From Ulva prolifera (lineage: Eukaryota > Chlorophyta > Ulvophyceae > Ulvales > Ulvaceae), in assembly GCA_023078555.1 (NCBI GenBank), contig CM041196.1:11984985-12048984 (forward strand): a stretch of 64,000 nucleotides of DNA. Direction: 5' to 3'. This document shows positions 1-10,261 of this stretch, in pieces. Below the pieces are notes generated by a model. It saw only the letters and a list, made by a program, of their open reading frames with translations. It searched no databases and had not been told where the DNA came from. A program made the translations under genes and the position numbers. Position 1 is the first letter of the stretch, and each line of letters begins with the position of its first letter.

Positions 1-439
1 GCTCACCGTGTACCAAATGCCTTCATTCACGCCTACAGTGCTGGTCGCAAGGATGTTGCATAGGCCGGTATTCCCTCTAATGAGATCCATGTCTGCCAGG
101 GTGATGCAATCCATGTTTGCGGTACAAGTACCAATCTCACGCATTTCTTTCAGTTCAACTGGATTCATCCCGCCTTTTCGTACTACACAAGCCGGACAAT
201 GTCAATGGCACAACCACCGGTTTTGAACAATTTATGACATTACGTGTAAGATGATAGAAACGCACGTGTTTCACGGTCCGGGGACTTAACTGCTCAATTT
301 TGTGACTCACCCCGTATTCATCTTCCATCTTGTTGACCTCGGCCTCTTTTTCAGTCATTGCAGACGACATGTCATGGCGGCTGGTGCGCCACGCTTGCAA
401 GAGTGCAGAAACGGCCGGCCAAATCGTCTGATCAGCAAG

Positions 440-518
440 GACGAGCTGCAAGGGTTCAATTGCCCGGGAACGGTCCCATCACGTCAGCATGGACGAGCTG
501 CAAGGGTTCAATTGCCTA
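440..518. repeat. Short direct duplication inside the decayed Copia polyprotein
   Basis: A stretch of about 25 bp around 'GACGAGCTGCAAGGGTTCAA' occurs twice, near 441 and 494, so the period is about 53 bp. It looks like a local tandem duplication in dead retroelement sequence. Confidence 0.6.
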
Positions 519-758
519 CGAGTTTGAGTCTGAGAAAGCGGGTCTCGGCATCTTTGCTTGCATGCAGACATCACGCTTATGATGCATCTTCTTTGTTGGG
601 TTAGGCAGCCCATGTGCACAAGCATGGCGGCACATGGGAACTGACAGACATGTCAACATTTTGGCCATCAACTTCGTCAGGTTCTATCTTGATAGGGATT
701 GCTGCACTGGAATTCACAATTGATGCCAATTCATGTATCATTGTTGTGACCTCCGACG

Positions 759-1724
759 TCAGCAGTACATCGTTCTGTGACAGCCGTAGCGATACCATGT
801 CTTCTGCATATGCGTTCGACATCCGGGCTTTTTGATAATAGTCAGGATTCCGTGGAACTGCATCAAGTAGTTCTTGCACTGTAGATCCGGTTCTACTCGG
901 CGCAGTTCCTGCTCAAATTCCGCCATCATGATGTCAAGAGTGAGGCTTTCTACCGGTGATATATGTATCGCATGTTTGACCATCATGACGTGCTTGTGTT
1001 CCCTGTCATTTTTGGCGTATTCCTCTTTCTTCTTCTTCCATTTATTGCAATCCCGGTTCCCGTGTACCACAATAAAAACAACCTTTAATGTGTTCAAGTG
1101 AGCCCGCTCGCTGGCTAACATTCCAAACCTTCTCACTGGGCCCGTGACTTCCTCGGGCAGACAAATGCGTAACGTTTCAGACAATTCATCCACTGCTAAC
1201 GACTTCACATCGAATTGCGCCTAGCGGACAAATTGCGCATACTTTGGTCCAAGGCCATCGAGTATGTACATCACAAATTCGTCATCCGCAATTGTCACGT
1301 TGCAGCAATCCTTCAACTTGTTGCGTAATACGTGGGCTCTGCCCAAGAATTCCAATCCATCTTCAACCTGCTTCCTTGCGAGCTGCATCATTTCTTTTCG
1401 GTAGCTGTGTGTTGAGCCAAGCGTGGTGCGTGCGTACAGCCGTTGCAGCGCGTCCCAAGCGTTCTTTGCATTTGCAGCCATTTCTATGTGTCCAATCATT
1501 TGATCCGAAACATTGAATGAGATGCATGTTGCGGCTTCCATGTCCATTTGCGATTGCGCTTCCGCTGAGAGTGCATCAAACTTTGCATCTCGTTCCACCG
1601 CCGACCAAACTTTATGTATGATCAAATAGTTCCTCATTTGTCGGTTCCATCCATGGTAGTTTGTTGTAGTCAATGGTTCCAGTTTGATATCCGATTTCAT
1701 CGTTGCTTCAAGCCTCGGCGGCAC
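759..1724 (-). pseudogene. Copia-type gag remnant (capsid domain plus broken zinc knuckle)
   Basis: Reads as the Gag of a Ty1/Copia retrotransposon, the protein that packages element RNA into particles. The piece at 1221-1724 opens with a start codon and has the usual N-terminal signature 'TTNYHGWNRQMRNYL', then a capsid-like helical region with 'AKNAWDALQRLY'. The frame then breaks; 759-1208 continues it in another frame. The CCHC knuckle near 1040-1075 is split by a frameshift: 'CFYC' lies in one frame and 'GNRDCNKWKKKK' in the next. Below 759, pieces down to about 155 look like degraded downstream polyprotein, without a clear protease motif. A primer-binding site and LTR edge lie upstream at 1945-1957 in the correct orientation. 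A second copy of the post-knuckle part lies at 5,895-6,060. Non-functional; family call confident. Confidence 0.8.
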
Positions 1725-1944
1725 AACGTTGGGCCAAAGATCATGTTGCAGCGTTTAGATGCTTTTAAGTAATGCAGTTTATAAACTATCCTTCATACTT
1801 CTTAATGATTATTTTTCTTCTGTCGTCGGATGCCGGTGTCTTCCTGAATTAATATGCCGTCACGTTCAACACGTGCCGAAGAGCGGCGTGTTAATTCCAA
1901 CAGAAAACAAAATTGACGATGAAAAATCACAGAAGAGACACGGT

Positions 1945-1956
1945 GGGCCCATAACC
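1945..1956 (-). promoter_or_regulatory. Copia primer-binding site, half-tRNA type, next to LTR edge
   Basis: The plus strand reads GGGCCCATAACC, identical to the conserved anticodon arm of eukaryotic initiator tRNA-Met, so the element's RNA (minus strand) would pair with that internal part of the tRNA. Directly beyond it, at 1957, TG begins what should be the LTR of the element whose gag starts at 1724. Drosophila copia and yeast Ty5 are known to prime from this internal segment. The far LTR edge could not be placed. Confidence 0.7.
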
Positions 1957-2000
1957 TGTTGTGTTCCTCGTTTCCTGTTGTTCCTTACAGCCTTCTATGC

Positions 2001-2014
2001 TTGGTATCGGTGAG
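2001..2014 (+). promoter_or_regulatory. Primer-binding-site-like sequence
   Basis: TTGGTATCGGTGAG resembles the plant-type site for the 3' end of initiator tRNA-Met (TGGTATCAGAGC). The same string recurs at 27,086-27,099, and close variants follow an LTR at 3,371 and the Gypsy LTR at 63,941-63,955. It is probably the relic of a plus-strand LTR element whose body is gone. Confidence 0.4.
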
Positions 2015-2141
2015 ATACATTTGACCTATGTTGACCTACTAAGATGAAACTCTCTTTGTGCATCTTTCTCATCTATATCCCGTGTGCGTGCACGTTCTCC
2101 TCTCGTGCAGCGTGTCTGTCGCTTGGCATCTACCAACAACC

Positions 2142-2594
2142 TCACATGCATGTCCAATGCATGTCCGTACATGCATGCGCCAGTGCGGCGCTGCAGCGCC
2201 TCACAACACCTGTGCCCCGTCCGCGTTTGCGTCCTCGTTCTTGTCGGGGGCCGGAATAGTTGCTGCGAGGCTGAGATGCCTGCTCAGAGAGGTCCTTTCT
2301 GACCTCCGGATGGATATCCGGGCAGTCCTTTTGTAGATGGCATGTCTTCTTGCACACGTAGCATGTGTGGGTCTTATTGGCAGCGACGGCGGCAACTGCA
2401 AGGTGATGTGGATGTTGCGGGTTCCCACCTGTAGGGCCATGATCACGCCCTGCCTCTTGGGGAGGTCCACAAGCATCTAATGCCCGCGCGTGATTCGTGA
2501 TGGCAGCTATCTGAGTCCGGCAATGAGGCAATGAGCCGGGGGGGTCCTCACGAAAAGAACCCAAATCGGCGACATGGGGCCGTAATTTCCGCAA
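2142..2594 (-). pseudogene. Retrotransposon nucleocapsid fragment with intact CCHC knuckle
   Basis: A 150-residue frame carries one canonical retroviral-type zinc knuckle, CYVCKKTCHLQKDC, at about residues 78-91 (C-X2-C-X4-H-X4-C), followed by a basic Arg/Gly-rich stretch (QERGRKRGRG). This is the RNA-binding end of a Gag polyprotein. No capsid domain precedes it in frame, and no protease follows. The neighbouring DNA is other retroelement debris, so it is an orphan fragment. Confidence 0.65.
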
Positions 2595-2599
2595 TGGTG

Positions 2600-2727
2600 C
2601 GAGACAAATGATACATTACGTTCATTCAACTTAAACGATGCTTGAAAGTTTTCCCAATCAACAAGTCTTGTTGATTTTGTGCGACACTCACTAAGAACAC
2701 GTCGTATCGGGAGTGTATGACTCCCCC
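2600..2727 (-). repeat. Diverged end of the 39-kb TIR transposon family
   Basis: Read on the minus strand from about 2727, the sequence follows the left end of the transposon at 39,141: 'ggggagtcatacactcccg' versus 'gggggtcatgcactcccgc', and further on both have 'gtttaag' / 'ctttaag' followed by 'ttgaatga' / 'attgaatg'. About 125 bp are alignable by eye with scattered differences. Only one end is visible; it sits next to a trace of Copia gag at 2740-2790. Confidence 0.55.
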
Positions 2728-3000
2728 CGAAGTATGATCAAAGGTGTGTGTCAAGCGCATCGTTGAACGTGGCTTCAAATGCACCGGCTCCGCCAACTTA
2801 CTTAGCCATGCTTAGATGGCCTTGCATTACATCCAATGATCTGGACTAGGGCATTGCGTTAATTTTCATTCTCTTGTTAGACTGTTGTGAAACTGCCATA
2901 TTTGTAGCGCCCAAGGCATGGCCTCATGAGAATGCACGCAAAATATGACACATGGCAGTCACCAGCCCGCGAGTGAGTATATGCATTCTAGGGCGGTGTA

Positions 3001-3370
3001 TGTGATGAATGAGGTCCATCCTGGGACACACCGCATGACGTGCAAGTACGCACGTGATTGTGGTGGCCACGAGCCTAACTGCTTTTATGTTCGGACATAT
3101 GCATACTCATACGCATGAGTACAATCCCTTTGAGGATTATGAGCGGTCACTGTAATCATGACCGCCGTAGACTTCACTCATCGGTGGCATATAGTCATGT
3201 GCTTCCAAGTATACTGAACCCATTCTCTTCTAGTATTACGGGGTTTTTGTATTGCCTCATATACCTTGATGTGTGCATAGCCGACATACGACTTAAGTGC
3301 TCCACAGGTAACGGATCTGCAACCCACTAGCTAGCTTGATGAATGTTGCTCATAGATCCTTGATTATAAC
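3001..3370 (+). mobile_element. LTR-like repeat, copy A, with adjacent primer-binding-like site
   Basis: About 370 bp beginning with TG align along their length with 26,521-26,922 (shared blocks such as 'atgaggtccatcctgggaca' and 'actagctagcttgatgaatg'). Directly after, at 3371-3384, comes TTGGTATCGATGAA, which resembles a primer-binding site. That order (LTR then primer site) fits the 5' LTR of a plus-strand element, but no coding body follows. Probably a remnant. Confidence 0.55.
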
Positions 3371-3859
3371 TTGGTATCGATGAAGTTCTCCGCAGTTGCA
3401 TTCATTGTGTGCAATAGTGGTGTGGCGTATGTGGCGTACGTGCACTGGCTATGGAAATGGAGAAACGCAGTGCCTTTAGCATGTGCCCCCAACTTGAGTG
3501 TGTGATCGTACACATACATGTAGGCAAACATCTCATGTCTCAAGTCACGCGAGCTTGTGAGGCGGCAAATTGTATATTGTGACAAAGTGCACGTGGTTAT
3601 ACTCCGGACCCTGCTGAGACCGGGATGTCTTTAGCCAACGATCATAAAGTTTGTGTAACATGTAAATGAAGGCAAAAACGCAATGGAGATTGGGCAAGGT
3701 TTTTTTAGTAATGTATGGGGTGGGGTTGAGAGTCTATTCGCTGATGCATATTTGTAGGACAAGCAACCTCCCGCGTCGAGCACTGACGATAGTGTTGGCA
3801 ACATGGTCGATCATGAGTGGCCACGTGCGGTTTGCAGTGGCGGAGTTGATGGGCATCTG

Positions 3860-4180
3860 ATTCAAGTCCGTCATGTTCATCTCCGGCTTCGGGTCTTGGA
3901 TCGGCTCCACGCAGGCTGTTGACAAATTGGTCTACGAGCTCGTCGACCGATAGGCCGCTACCGTTCAATCTGATTTGACATGACAAATGCAGTAGCGCGT
4001 GTAGTACTTATTGATGGAGTCGCTATCGCGCTGGCGAAATCGGCGAAATTGACGGCGTATATAAGACGTGTCAATTTCATATGCACCAAAGCGCGATACA
4101 AATTTAGTCTCAAAGTCGCCGAAAGTGCCAAGATCTTGGAATTCAAGTTAAAACCACGTGAACCCAGGTGATGGGTCAAG
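3860..4180 (-). pseudogene. Ty3/Gypsy gag fragment
   Basis: On the minus strand one frame reads 'LGTFGDFETKFVSRFGAYE' and 'RFRQRDSDSINKYYTRY', the typical core of Gypsy Gag (a W/F-x-D-F-x-x-x-F stretch, then R-x-x-x-x-Q-x-x-x-S-x-x-x-Y). A TGA interrupts it near 3,970, and the next frame continues with 'LSVDELVDQFVNSLRG', the usual end of this domain. So the order and content of a capsid domain are preserved across one stop and one frameshift. No protease or reverse transcriptase follows. Dead fragment. Confidence 0.65.
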
Positions 4181-4819
4181 CGGGAAACAATTTTGCAGCG
4201 ATAAAAGCTTGTGAGCCAATGATGCTGCAAATTGGCATGCACCCTGATCAACACGTGAGCTGATGATCTCCAAGGTTTCAGAGTCAGCACAAGTGTGGTG
4301 CATTACATATCCATGCGTGATGTGGAGTATGACATGTGGCCATTACAGCTGCCTAACACATACTTTGCCTCTCAAAGTGGGTCGCAGCAATGACATGAGC
4401 ACTATTTGCATCAGTGTTGAGTTGCACAGTAGGGCAGTCAAAGGGGCATGCAGAGTATAGCATGTGCTGGAGGCAGTAGGTGTCCTTGCATGGACATGCA
4501 TTGCAGGCATTGCACAGAATGACAAGCAGGCAGGTCCAAATAGATTGGTAGTCTGTAAACATACCCTCATAGCCTTACTGTCCCTCTCCTTCTTCAGCCT
4601 AATTGCCACCTTGTGCATTGCTAGATACAGTGTCCTCAGCTGCTTCCACAGCCCCCTGATGGTTGTAGCGCAGGTGTGGAGTGCAAAAATGCGCCTAGCA
4701 CGAGCCAAAAATGCAATGCATGCACCCTGGTTTCCGGCGGGCTAGTGAATACCGGTAGGGACGTAGCACTTTTGGGAAGGGAACAGATTATGGAAATCGT
4801 TGCCGAAACTGTGGCATTA

Positions 4820-5090
4820 GGGAACGAAGGATTTGATGGCTCTGACAAGGTCACTGCGCCAAATTGCGTCATTCAACCAAACTCTTGGCGACCAAGCGCA
4901 TGAATCATGCATCGAAGTGCGTCCAGTGGCCTCTAGGACCAATGGACCTTACATGCTTGTTCTCTTGGAGAACAACCTTTGAGGCTTTCAATCCATGCGC
5001 CCGCAGCCTTGCGTGTTATCTTGCGACATTCGGCGGCCAGTCGACCCTGTTTAACATACCTTTACATTGCCGTGCATTGCATACAGAGCA
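4820..5090. repeat. Dispersed repeat, copy 1 (partner at 38,850-39,132)
   Basis: Matches 38,850-39,132 in the same orientation, for example 'gcgaccaagcgcatga' and 'gcccgcagccttgcgtg'. The minus strand just upstream in element sense (about 5,016-5,310) has traces of Copia Gag such as 'FEAFQATFKEHI' and 'HMTNIETLLAHLG', so this is probably part of an old Copia gag or its flank. Confidence 0.55.
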
Positions 5091-5461
5091 GGACGGAAGG
5101 CTTCTGTGAAACGCATAATGGCTTCTATGTCTTGACACGTTGTGACCCAAGTGTGCTAACAATGTTTCGATATTGGTCATGTGTTGGATGAAGTGGGCAA
5201 CTGTTGCGCGGTTGTGCATTCATCCATTATGACAGTGCAGAGACCAAGTCGGATGCGGCCGACACAATATGTTCTTTGAACGTGGCTTGGAACGCCTCAA
5301 AATTCGCAATTGATGCTTTGCGCTTTACGCACCACGTGCGTGCGTATGATGATTCAGGGCCTCAAACATTATGTATGCCAACCTAACGACGCGTGACCGT
5401 GGAGACGACGTCAATGAAACATGCGCTAATGGAGAAAAACCCCTCTAGTTCGTCAAGAAAT

Positions 5462-5490
5462 GTTAGCTGGGGCTGACCCCCGGAGCTAAC
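5462..5490. other. Strong perfect-arm hairpin
   Basis: GTTAGCT at 5462-5468 is the exact reverse complement of AGCTAAC at 5484-5490, and inside it GGGG (5469-5472) faces CCCC (5477-5480) around a CTGA loop. It lies in otherwise featureless sequence (about 5,310-5,880). Function unknown. Confidence 0.5.
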
Positions 5491-5894
5491 CCCTTTTGGA
5501 TGTCGGGGGATTGATCACTGTAGGGGTAGAAGTTAGCCGACATCGTGGCATCGGGCCGCGGGAGGTGGGGGACGACTTTGTCTGCAGCTGCACTCAATAA
5601 CGGGAGTGTGAACAGGTGGGTAGTCCCCTGGACCTCATACGGTGTTATCAGAGGGCAAAGGCAAACTCCTACTACGCTCGATATTGTCAGATCTACCTAA
5701 GCGATGTCATCCTCTGACACGGTCTACTGTGGTAGGAGAAGGCATGGATATGAAGTGGTTGGACTGCCGGGTATACAAACGTTTGATACCATGTCTTCAA
5801 CATAAGTGTCCGTCATTTGAGTCTGTCGATATTAGTGAAAAAGTCTTGAATGTGCATCAAGCCAAAATTGTGTGGTCAATTATGGAACTGCTCG

Positions 5895-6060
5895 CCTTAG
5901 TGCTTGGCCAAACTCTGCCGTCACGATTTCCAAGTTGAGGCTCTCAACAGGCGTTTCATGGATATCATGTTTCACCATCATCACATGATTGTGTACATTT
6001 TCCTTTTGGAGTATTGTTTTTTCTTCTTTTTCCATTCCCGAAGCCTCGCACTGCAAATGC
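5895..6060 (-). pseudogene. Second copy of the Copia post-knuckle fragment
   Basis: The minus strand encodes 'HNHVMMVKHDIHETPVES', which matches 'HKHVMMVKHAIHISPVES' in the first fragment (about 930-1000), and both continue into an E-F-x-x-x-L-R-R segment. The knuckle region upstream is corrupted (C-I-C then REWKKKKKQYSK). It is a short relic of the same family as the 759-1724 fragment. Confidence 0.6.
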
Positions 6061-6328
6061 ACGTGCAATGTTATACTATTAGCTGGTGTCCAAGACATTG
6101 TACATTGTAGTGAAGCCCAAGAGGGCACTATGAGAATATCCCAAACCGGTATATGCCGTTTGAAAGTTTTGTCAGCTATGGCGTTGTCGGGCTGGAAACT
6201 GCAGGATGCAGGCAGAATGGTGGAGCGCACTAACATTCCTGGTCCCTGGTTGCTCATGGACAGGCCCTGCAGCGCCGTCTCCAGGTACGCCAAGCCCTGC
6301 AGGCGAGTTGGCCCCGGCAGGCGAGTTG

Positions 6329-6675
6329 TGTCAGAAAGAGCTTCATCCTGTCAGGTCAGACGCGCAGTCTCAGTTCAGATCAGGTCAGGAGGCCAGTGTT
6401 CCATACCTACTGCGCACAGAGGAAAAACCGTGGAACACTGAGGGGAAGATGCTAGTACCGTGAAATAGTAAGAAGAATGGTTACAGATCTCAGTGTGCAC
6501 ATGCTTATATGCACAGTGAACACTCACAGATACGGCGGGAAACCCTCGCGGGATCTCTCTCACTACATCGAGACAATCTCGGATGGCGGCTTACCCCTGC
6601 ACTGGATCCGCGGATCGTCCGTGCATGGGTGCACCTGTCACCACACTGCTGCCCGCAGGCTCATGCATTGTGACA
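6329..6675 (-). repeat. Copia-1 3' LTR
   Basis: It is bounded by TGTCA at 6329 and TGACA at 6675, the short inverted termini expected of an LTR. In element sense it starts TGTCACAATG right after a purine tract (complement of 6676-6684, ATGGGGGAG). It contains a TATA-like 'catataag' near 6,505-6,512. The part 6,329-6,560 matches 27,545-27,770 in opposite orientation. Confidence 0.75.
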
Positions 6676-6692
6676 CTCCCCCATAAACCCTG

Positions 6693-7350
6693 CTACGTTT
6701 CCACTAGCTGGAGTTTATTACGAACTTCTAGCAAAGCAGGTCCGGGCAGCACTTTAGTAAACACATCCGCTAACTGATCAACAGTGCCTACCCATGCTAC
6801 CTTAAGTTCATCCATCTGGACATATTCCCGCACTCGCAAGTGCCGCACACGAATGTGCTTGGATCGGTCAGTGGAAACAGCATTCACAGCCAAAATTTTG
6901 GCACTCTTATTATCACCCCACAGAGTCGGCTTATGTGGGACGAGTTTCAAATCGAGAAGCAACTGCTTCACCCACATCAACTCGTTGGCTGTTGTGCTCA
7001 TCGCGATGAGCTCAGCCTCTGTTGTATCCCCAGCCACTATACTCTGCTTCTTCGAACGCCAGAGAACAGAGTTCCCATACACTCGAATAATCATGCCAGA
7101 TACGCTTTTCAGATCCGCAGGATTCGCAAAGTCTGCATCTGAAAAAGCCTCTAACAAACACCCGTGTCCCTCAGAGCCTACAAAGTTTATTCCTAAGTTC
7201 TTTGTGGACTGCAGGTATCTCAGAACATGTGTCGCACGGCAGACCAATGTTCCTTCAAACTACTAGACATGTGCCGGGCCAGGGCATGTGCCACATAGCT
7301 CAGGTCAGGTCGTGTCAATCCTGCAATATACTGGATGCTTCCTACAGCAC
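6693..7350 (-). pseudogene. Copia-1 RNase H domain
   Basis: The frame at 6693-7247 has the Copia RNase H landmarks in order: 'SDADFANPADLKS' (catalytic Asp), 'TTEAELIAMS' (catalytic Glu), 'LWGDNKSAKILA' (catalytic Asp) and 'RSKHIRVRHLRVRE', ending 'QLADVFTKVLPGP'. This domain degrades the RNA strand of the RNA-DNA hybrid during reverse transcription. Upstream, 7250-7350 continues in a different frame with 'SAVGSIQYIAG' and 'TRPDLSYVAHALAR', the usual connection from reverse transcriptase. So a frameshift sits near 7,245 and another near 7,350. Stop is TAG, 17 bp before the 3' LTR. Confidence 0.8.
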
Positions 7351-9060
7351 TCATGAACCATGCTCATCAGCACTGGCTTTCTCCAGGTCAGGATGCTCTT
7401 TTACACTCCTTAGCTGTTGCCGCGGCACTAATGGAGTGCGAGATTTACGACAGTCAGACATGCTGTACTTTTCCAGCAGGTTCTGGATTTTGGTACGTTG
7501 TGTCATTGTGATTGTTTTGGCCTTCCGATCACGCGTGATCTCAGTGCCAAGTGCCCAAGACATGTCACCTAGGTCTCTACCTTCGAATTTTGTGAGAATG
7601 ACACTGATGATTTTTTGCAGCCCCGCAGAGCAACTAAAAATGAACAAATCGTCCACCCACAGAAAGATAAAGCAGCGACTGGTTTTACTGACATACAGTC
7701 CGGGATCACTCTGTGCGCACACAAATCCCATTTCAGCCAAGACCTTTACTAAAGCTTTTTGCCACTCGCGAGCGGCTTGCTTCAGGCCATACAGAGTCTT
7801 ATGCAATTTCCATACACGTGCTGTCCCGTCTGTAAATTACGGGGGCTGTTCAATGAAAACCTCTTCCTCCAGGTCACCGTTCAGAAAAGCACACTGCATA
7901 TCTATATGCCTAATCTCCAAATCCTCCTGAGCAGCTATAGACAGCAACACACGCAGTGTTGCATAACTACCGACAGGGGACCACGTCTCAAAGAAATCAA
8001 CTCCTTCTACCTGAGAAAATCCACGAGCTACATATCGTGCCTTATACCGCTGAATCTCACCAGCAGGCCCACGCTTGATCTTGAGCACCCACTTGCCTGA
8101 GATAGCCCGTTTGCCCGCAGGCAGATAGCACAACCCGAAGGTTCCGTGCTCACCCAGTGCATCTACCTCCTCCTGCATGGCACGCAGACATGCATCCCTG
8201 TCAGCACTCGCGAGTGCTTCCTTCAAAGAAGGCATATCAGGGTCGGAGGGCTTCTGCTTCCTGGCGGCAGCTGCTCTGCGCGACCCACGACGCTGAGCAT
8301 TCTGCTGCTCGCCAGACTCCACATGCTGAGGCTTCAGGCCTGCACAGGACACTCCACAGTCAGCCGCGGCTGATGTGTCCTGATCGCAAGCTGAAACATC
8401 AATAGCAGCTACAACTGTTTCACTACTAGCAATGTCAGAGCCCGCAGGCTCATGCATATGCACAGCTGCTACATCCGCAGCCAATGGAACAAGGCGTCTG
8501 CGTACAAGAGGATTGATTTTTATGCGAGGCAAGGCGGCTGGAATGGCCCTCACCTCGTCAGGCAAATCAACCCCAACTGCGGCTGAGGGGTCCGGATCCT
8601 CTCCCCCTAATTCGGACCCGGTCTCCACCTCATCTGGCCCATCCTCCCAGAAGGGCCTCGGCGCCTCAGCTCCTCGCAAGGGCTGAGCAACTGCCCCCGC
8701 GCCAGATGCTGAGGCCGCTGCCGAATTACTCCCAGAACGGACCCGCTGAGCCTCCAGATTCTGATGAGCCGCAGCTCTTTCATCATCTGAGACGGTGTAG
8801 TCCATGCGCTGTTCGTCATCGTCGTCATAGATGCCGGGACCGTCGTCATCCTCATCCATGTCGTCATCAGACGCACTGACCGACATTGGAACCGGAAACG
8901 CAGCTTCTACACCAGGGTCGTGCAACACGGCATTTCGTGTGACAACATACTGTGCAGTGCGAGAGGGCATGGCGACAGGATGATGCACTTCGCCGTGCAC
9001 ACGAGGGGGAACAGGGACGTCAGGGTGAGCAGCAGCTCTAGATGTCGCACGTGTGCGATG
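7351..9060 (-). pseudogene. Copia-1 linker and reverse transcriptase, broken by an in-frame TAA
   Basis: The N-terminal half is an acidic, low-complexity linker ('SASDDDMDEDDDGPG'). The reverse transcriptase then shows 'GKWVLKIKRGPAGEIQRYKAR' type motifs, 'HIDMQCAFLNGDL' and 'EEVFIEQPP'. A TAA follows at 7837-7839 where family members have a Gly, and the same frame continues with 'WKLHKTLYGLKQAAREW' and the catalytic box 'FLWVDDLFIF' (Y/F-V-D-D type, with tryptophan before VDD). The linker begins in a +1 frame relative to the integrase (overlap 9038-9063); there is no recognisable slippery site, so I take this as decay. Confidence 0.8.
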
Positions 9061-10250
9061 CAAAGCTGGCTATTTCCGGTGTTGCCCTAGAAGGGTCACG
9101 TCGGATAATCTCCGCAGAGGAGCCAGCTCCAAATCGTGGAGAGTACACAGCAGGACTGGGTTCAGGGTTGTCCTGCCGGAATGTCATTTCCATGACATGA
9201 ACCCTACCATGACCAGGGGGGGTGTGAAGCTGGTCACGCAGACGGCGCAACACTCCCCCATCATACGTGTGCTCTGCCGCGAAAGGAGGGACATCAGCAT
9301 CGGTCACACGCTCATCCTCATCGTCCCCCTCGAAGGCAACCGTATAGGAGTTCGCAAACTCCTTAGGCTCCCGCTTGTCCACAACGGCGGACGCATCGTA
9401 CTTACGTACGTGCCTGATCATCTGATCGGCAGTGCACATGACCTGACGCACAACAAAAACCCTACCCCCAGGAACATCCTGGGCGTACACACGCTGCATG
9501 CTGTGGCCTAGACCAGCCCCGACCCAGTATGCAGGCACACCCCGAGGGGACAACTTCCGCAGCTTGTCATCCCTAGGGTATGCATACACCTCAACCCCCC
9601 ACGGACGCTGCTGCCGCAGCAGATCTTGGAACACCTCAACGGAGGTGTCTCTGAAAAAGGCCATATAAGGAATGATATCCTTATCACAAGACCGCACTAA
9701 AAACTCGTCCAACTCTGTAGTCGCAAGCAACTTGTACTTGCGTTTCTCCTCATCCCTCAACTTATCGCGCTCGGCCTTTTTCATGCGCTTTCCCTTCCCC
9801 AGGCTTTTCTCAGCTTCGTCAACATCCACAGATGCGTTGACAGCGTGCTGACCTTTCAGGCCTTTGAGGATGCTCGCCAGTTTGTCATGGTACAAAGCCG
9901 ACGACGGCGTGAGATTGTGCCCATGGACAACACTGGCGAGGCATTCAATCCACAGGAACAGAGGCAGGCCGCTCGCGAGCAGCACAGCACGGAGTGACTC
10001 GAAAGCCACGCCGATCCTCCTCTCGATCATGCCATTACAGCGATGAGCGGCTGTGGGGGTCAAGCGGTGAGTGATACCACGACGCTGGAGGTAGAGTTTT
10101 AAGGCCGCAACCATGAACTCTCCCCCTTTGTCAGTGTGCAGGATGCGCACACCTGGTTTCACCACATTCACCCGAATGCGTTCGATAATATAAGAGATCA
10201 TGGCCGCAGCCTCACTCTTTTTGCGCAGACCGACCACGAAAGTACACCAC
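9038..10250 (-). pseudogene. Copia-1 integrase, N-terminally truncated
   Basis: Integrase inserts the element's DNA into the genome. Seen here: 'TFVVGLRKKSEA', 'ILHTDKGGEF' (second catalytic Asp), 'NGMIERRIG' (catalytic Glu), then the Copia-specific tail 'GVPAYWVGAGLGHSMQRVY' and 'GGRVFVVRQVMC'. The zinc-binding HHCC region and first catalytic Asp should lie upstream of 10,250 but are absent, replaced by sequence of the unknown large gene. A lysine-rich insertion ('KGKRMKKAERDKLRDEEKR') sits in the middle. Stop is TAG at 9038. Confidence 0.8.
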
Positions 10251-10261
10251 ATGCAACAAAG

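Larger units (their letters stand above)
6329..10250 (-). mobile_element. Copia-1: 5'-truncated Ty1/Copia retrotransposon
   Basis: Order on the minus strand is integrase (partial), acidic linker, reverse transcriptase, RNase H, polypurine tract, 3' LTR, which is the Copia order. Everything 5' of the middle of the integrase (gag, protease, primer site, 5' LTR) is missing: the frame enters at about 10,250 at 'TFVVGLRKKSEAAAM', just after where the second half of the first catalytic block should be. Several frameshifts and one in-frame TAA show it is dead. The 5' boundary touches exon-like sequence of the large unknown gene. A fragment of the same LTR family lies at 27,545-27,770. Confidence 0.85.

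Noticed and set aside
7202-7930. 242-codon plus-strand ORF
   Set aside because: It is antisense to the Copia-1 reverse transcriptase and RNase H, whose motifs explain the region fully; the plus-strand product has no recognisable features.
9038-9063. Programmed frameshift between Copia-1 integrase and linker
   Set aside because: The shift is +1, no known slippery motif or structure is visible, and this element has several other frame breaks, so decay is more likely.
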